Of a DNA stretch of 34,204 nucleotides, positions 32,585 to 34,204 are shown in pieces (within the stretch, counting starts at the first letter, position 1; every line of letters starts with the position of its first letter). This stretch comes from Streptomyces sp. NRRL WC-3618. Its GTDB lineage: Bacteria > Actinomycetota > Actinomycetes > Streptomycetales > Streptomycetaceae. A model generated the notes under the pieces. The model was not told the DNA's origin, searched no databases, and saw only the letters and a list, made by a program, of their open reading frames with translations. A program made the translations under genes and the position numbers. The DNA lies in assembly GCF_001280005.1 (NCBI RefSeq), contig NZ_LGDW01000484.1, positions 1 to 34,204 on the forward strand. Direction: 5' to 3'.

Positions 32585-33841
32585 ATGAAGACCGTGAAAG
32601 ACGCGAAAACCGTGAAACCAGTGAAACGGACGCGCCCCTGGCGTCCGCGCTGGGCGGCTGCCCTGACCGCGGCGACCACCGCCGCGGTGCTTTCGGTCAC
32701 CGCACCCGCGCAGGCCGCCCCGGAGGCTCGCATAGCCGGCGCCGGTGAACCCGGCTCCGTCGGCGGAAGTTACCTGGTGACGCTCAAGGGAGGTACGGCG
32801 GCCTCGTCGGCGGACGGCACGAGACTGGCCGCGAAGTACGGGGCGAGAATAAGCCACATCTACAGCACCGTCCTGAACGGCTACGCCGTGCGGGCCAACG
32901 AGGAACAGGCCAAAAACCTCGCGGCGGACTCCCGCGTGGCCTCGGTCGCCCAGGACACCCGGATCACGTACGACGGCGCCGACAAGGCGGGCGCGCGCGG
33001 CCGGCAGGACCCGCCGTCCTGGGGCCTGGACCGGATCGACCAGGCCGGTCTGCCGCTCGACAGCAGCTACGCCTGGCCGGAGTCGGCGGGCAGGGGCGTC
33101 ACGGTGTACGTGATCGACACCGGCATCCGTGTCTCGCACAAGGACTTCGGTGGACGCGCGAGTTACGGCTGGGACTTCGTCGACGGCGACAGATGGGCCG
33201 GCGACGGAAACGGCCACGGTACGCATGTCGCGGCGACGATCGCCGGTACGGCCCTGGGCGTCGCCAAGAAGGCCAAGGTCGTCTCCGTACGCGTCCTCGA
33301 CGACTCCGGCGCCGGGACGACAGCGCAGGTCATCGCCGGTATCGACTGGGTCACGCGGAACGCCAGGAAGCCCGCCGTCGCCAATGTGAGCCTCGGGGGC
33401 CGGCGCAACGCCCAACTCGACGCGGCCGTACGGTACTCGATCGCGTCCGGGGTGACGTACACGATCGCGGCCGGGAACGACGGGCAGCCGGCGCAGTACA
33501 GCTCCCCGGCCGCCGTCAAGGAGGCGATCACGGTCGGCGCGACCGGGCCGACCGACGCTCGCGCCGACTTCTCGAACTGGGGATCGAGTCTCGATCTGTT
33601 CGCCCCGGGTGTCTCGATCACCTCCGCGTCGTACGCCAGCGACACCGGCCGGGTGGCCTACTCCGGTACGTCGATGGCGGCGCCGCACGCGGCGGGGGCG
33701 GCAGCCCTCTACTTGGCGGAACGACCGAAATCCAGTCCGGCGCAAGTCGCCAAGGCGCTGACGACTCTGGCGACGGTCGGGAAAGTCTCCGACAAGGGCG
33801 CCGGTTCACCGAACAAACTCCTGCGGATACCGCTCTCTTAG
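32585..33841 (+). CDS. Secreted S8 (subtilisin-family) serine protease
   Basis: This 418-residue preproenzyme has a long signal peptide: a Lys-rich start of about 20 residues, a hydrophobic core and A-Q-A-A. An I9-type propeptide follows (Y-L-V-T-L-K-G-G ... V-A-Q-D-T). The subtilase domain has Asp178 in V-I-D-T-G-I, His211 in G-H-G-T-H-V-A-A, Asn in A-A-G-N-D-G and the nucleophile Ser363 in S-G-T-S-M-A-A-P-H-A-A-G. It ends soon after the catalytic domain, with no extra C-terminal module. GGAGG lies about 12 bases before the ATG. It is divergent from glgP and upstream of glgE, but nothing in it suggests a role in glycogen metabolism. Confidence 0.95.
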   Translation: MKTVKDAKTVKPVKRTRPWRPRWAAALTAATTAAVLSVTAPAQAAPEARIAGAGEPGSVGGSYLVTLKGGTAASSADGTRLAAKYGARISHIYSTVLNGYAVRANEEQAKNLAADSRVASVAQDTRITYDGADKAGARGRQDPPSWGLDRIDQAGLPLDSSYAWPESAGRGVTVYVIDTGIRVSHKDFGGRASYGWDFVDGDRWAGDGNGHGTHVAATIAGTALGVAKKAKVVSVRVLDDSGAGTTAQVIAGIDWVTRNARKPAVANVSLGGRRNAQLDAAVRYSIASGVTYTIAAGNDGQPAQYSSPAAVKEAITVGATGPTDARADFSNWGSSLDLFAPGVSITSASYASDTGRVAYSGTSMAAPHAAGAAALYLAERPKSSPAQVAKALTTLATVGKVSDKGAGSPNKLLRIPLS

Positions 33842-33857
33842 GAGCACTGTGCCGTTG

Positions 33858-33884
33858 TCGGCCCCGTCCGCCGGACGGGGCCGA
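33858..33884 (+). terminator. Strong terminator after the S8 protease gene
   Basis: A perfect 12-bp stem (TCGGCCCCGTCC and GGACGGGGCCGA) closes a 3-base loop 17 bases after the stop. It isolates the protease gene from glgE. The 180 bases between this hairpin and the glgE start contain no gene and should hold the glgE promoter. Confidence 0.88.
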
Positions 33885-34065
33885 TGTCGTTCGCCGACCT
33901 GGCTGATCCTGGGTGCTGACATACGCGTGAGTAGTTAGCAAAGTGCCGGATTGCCTACCCGAATAGGGTGGGAAGGCTCCTCCGGTACACGACTGGGGGT
34001 ACACCACGCAGGACACCCTCCCCACATCCATCCGCCCACCCACGTTGACGCGGACAGGAGCGGTC

Positions 34066-34204
34066 ATGCCCGCCACGCACCACTCGCCAGCACCCCCGAC
34101 TCCCACCACCGGGACACCACCACCGATACGGCAACCCGACACCACCGTCCCGCCACAAGCCGCCCAGGCAACGCAGGCCTCGGATACGCCCTCGCCGGGC
34201 CCCA
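34066..34204 (+). CDS. glgE: Start of glgE, maltosyltransferase (partial, runs off window)
   Basis: Only the first 46 codons are present: M-P-A-T-H-H-S, then a Pro/Thr-rich segment. From memory, S. coelicolor GlgE also begins M-P-A-T-H-H-S, and glgE lies next to glgP in streptomycetes. GlgE extends alpha-glucans using maltose 1-phosphate. AGGAG six bases before the ATG supports the start. No catalytic part is in the window, so the call rests on the N-terminus and position. Confidence 0.65.
   Translation, partial: MPATHHSPAPPTPTTGTPPPIRQPDTTVPPQAAQATQASDTPSPGP

Overview
The window looks like chromosomal DNA from a Streptomyces or a close actinomycete relative. It has very high GC with G/C at third codon positions, many GTG starts and ATGA/GTGA stop-start overlaps. 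The gene content (LuxR-type two-component systems, many ABC exporters, secreted proteases, the GlgP/GlgE glycogen pathway) also fits. From memory, the order kinase / exporters / two M4 proteases / glgP / glgE resembles the region around glgE (SCO5443 and upward) in S. coelicolor; I could not check this.

Layout. (1) 113-2144, minus strand: a small four-helix membrane protein, then a coupled operon of a YqeY-domain protein and two GNAT acetyltransferases. (2) 2215-7960, minus: an operon of ABC ATPase, ABC-2 permease, sensor histidine kinase and LuxR-type response regulator. A complete IS607-family element (tnpA serine recombinase plus tnpB RNA-guided nuclease) sits between the kinase and its regulator, facing the other way. 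(3) 7961-8142: a divergent promoter region with two strong inverted repeats. (4) 8143-15817, plus: four ABC half-exporters forming two heterodimers. The first pair is a normal asymmetric exporter. The second pair is extreme: one partner has no Walker A and the other has no signature motif, so only one ATP site can work. A tandem repeat lies between the two genes of the second pair.

(5) 16057-20143, plus: two secreted M4 (thermolysin-type) metalloproteases in tandem. The first carries an extra C-terminal P domain. Their upstream regions share three sequence blocks at identical spacing, and part of the catalytic domain is nearly identical at DNA level. (6) 20282-20794: a DUF1990 protein.

(7) 20808-29583: an accessory-looking uptake island. 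It holds a Liv-type ABC importer (lipoprotein binding protein, fused LivHM permease, LivG, LivF), an alpha/beta hydrolase at the end of the operon, and a divergent TetR-like regulator. The binding protein, the regulatory region and the regulator have been duplicated. The second binding protein survives as an orphan at 20808-22118, while the second regulator is a decayed pseudogene at 22296-22484. A palindrome is kept in both control regions.

(8) 29674-34204: glycogen (alpha-glucan) phosphorylase glgP on the minus strand, a divergent secreted S8 subtilase, and the first 46 codons of glgE running off the window. No tRNA, rRNA or CRISPR array was seen. Positions 1-112 hold nothing I can support.
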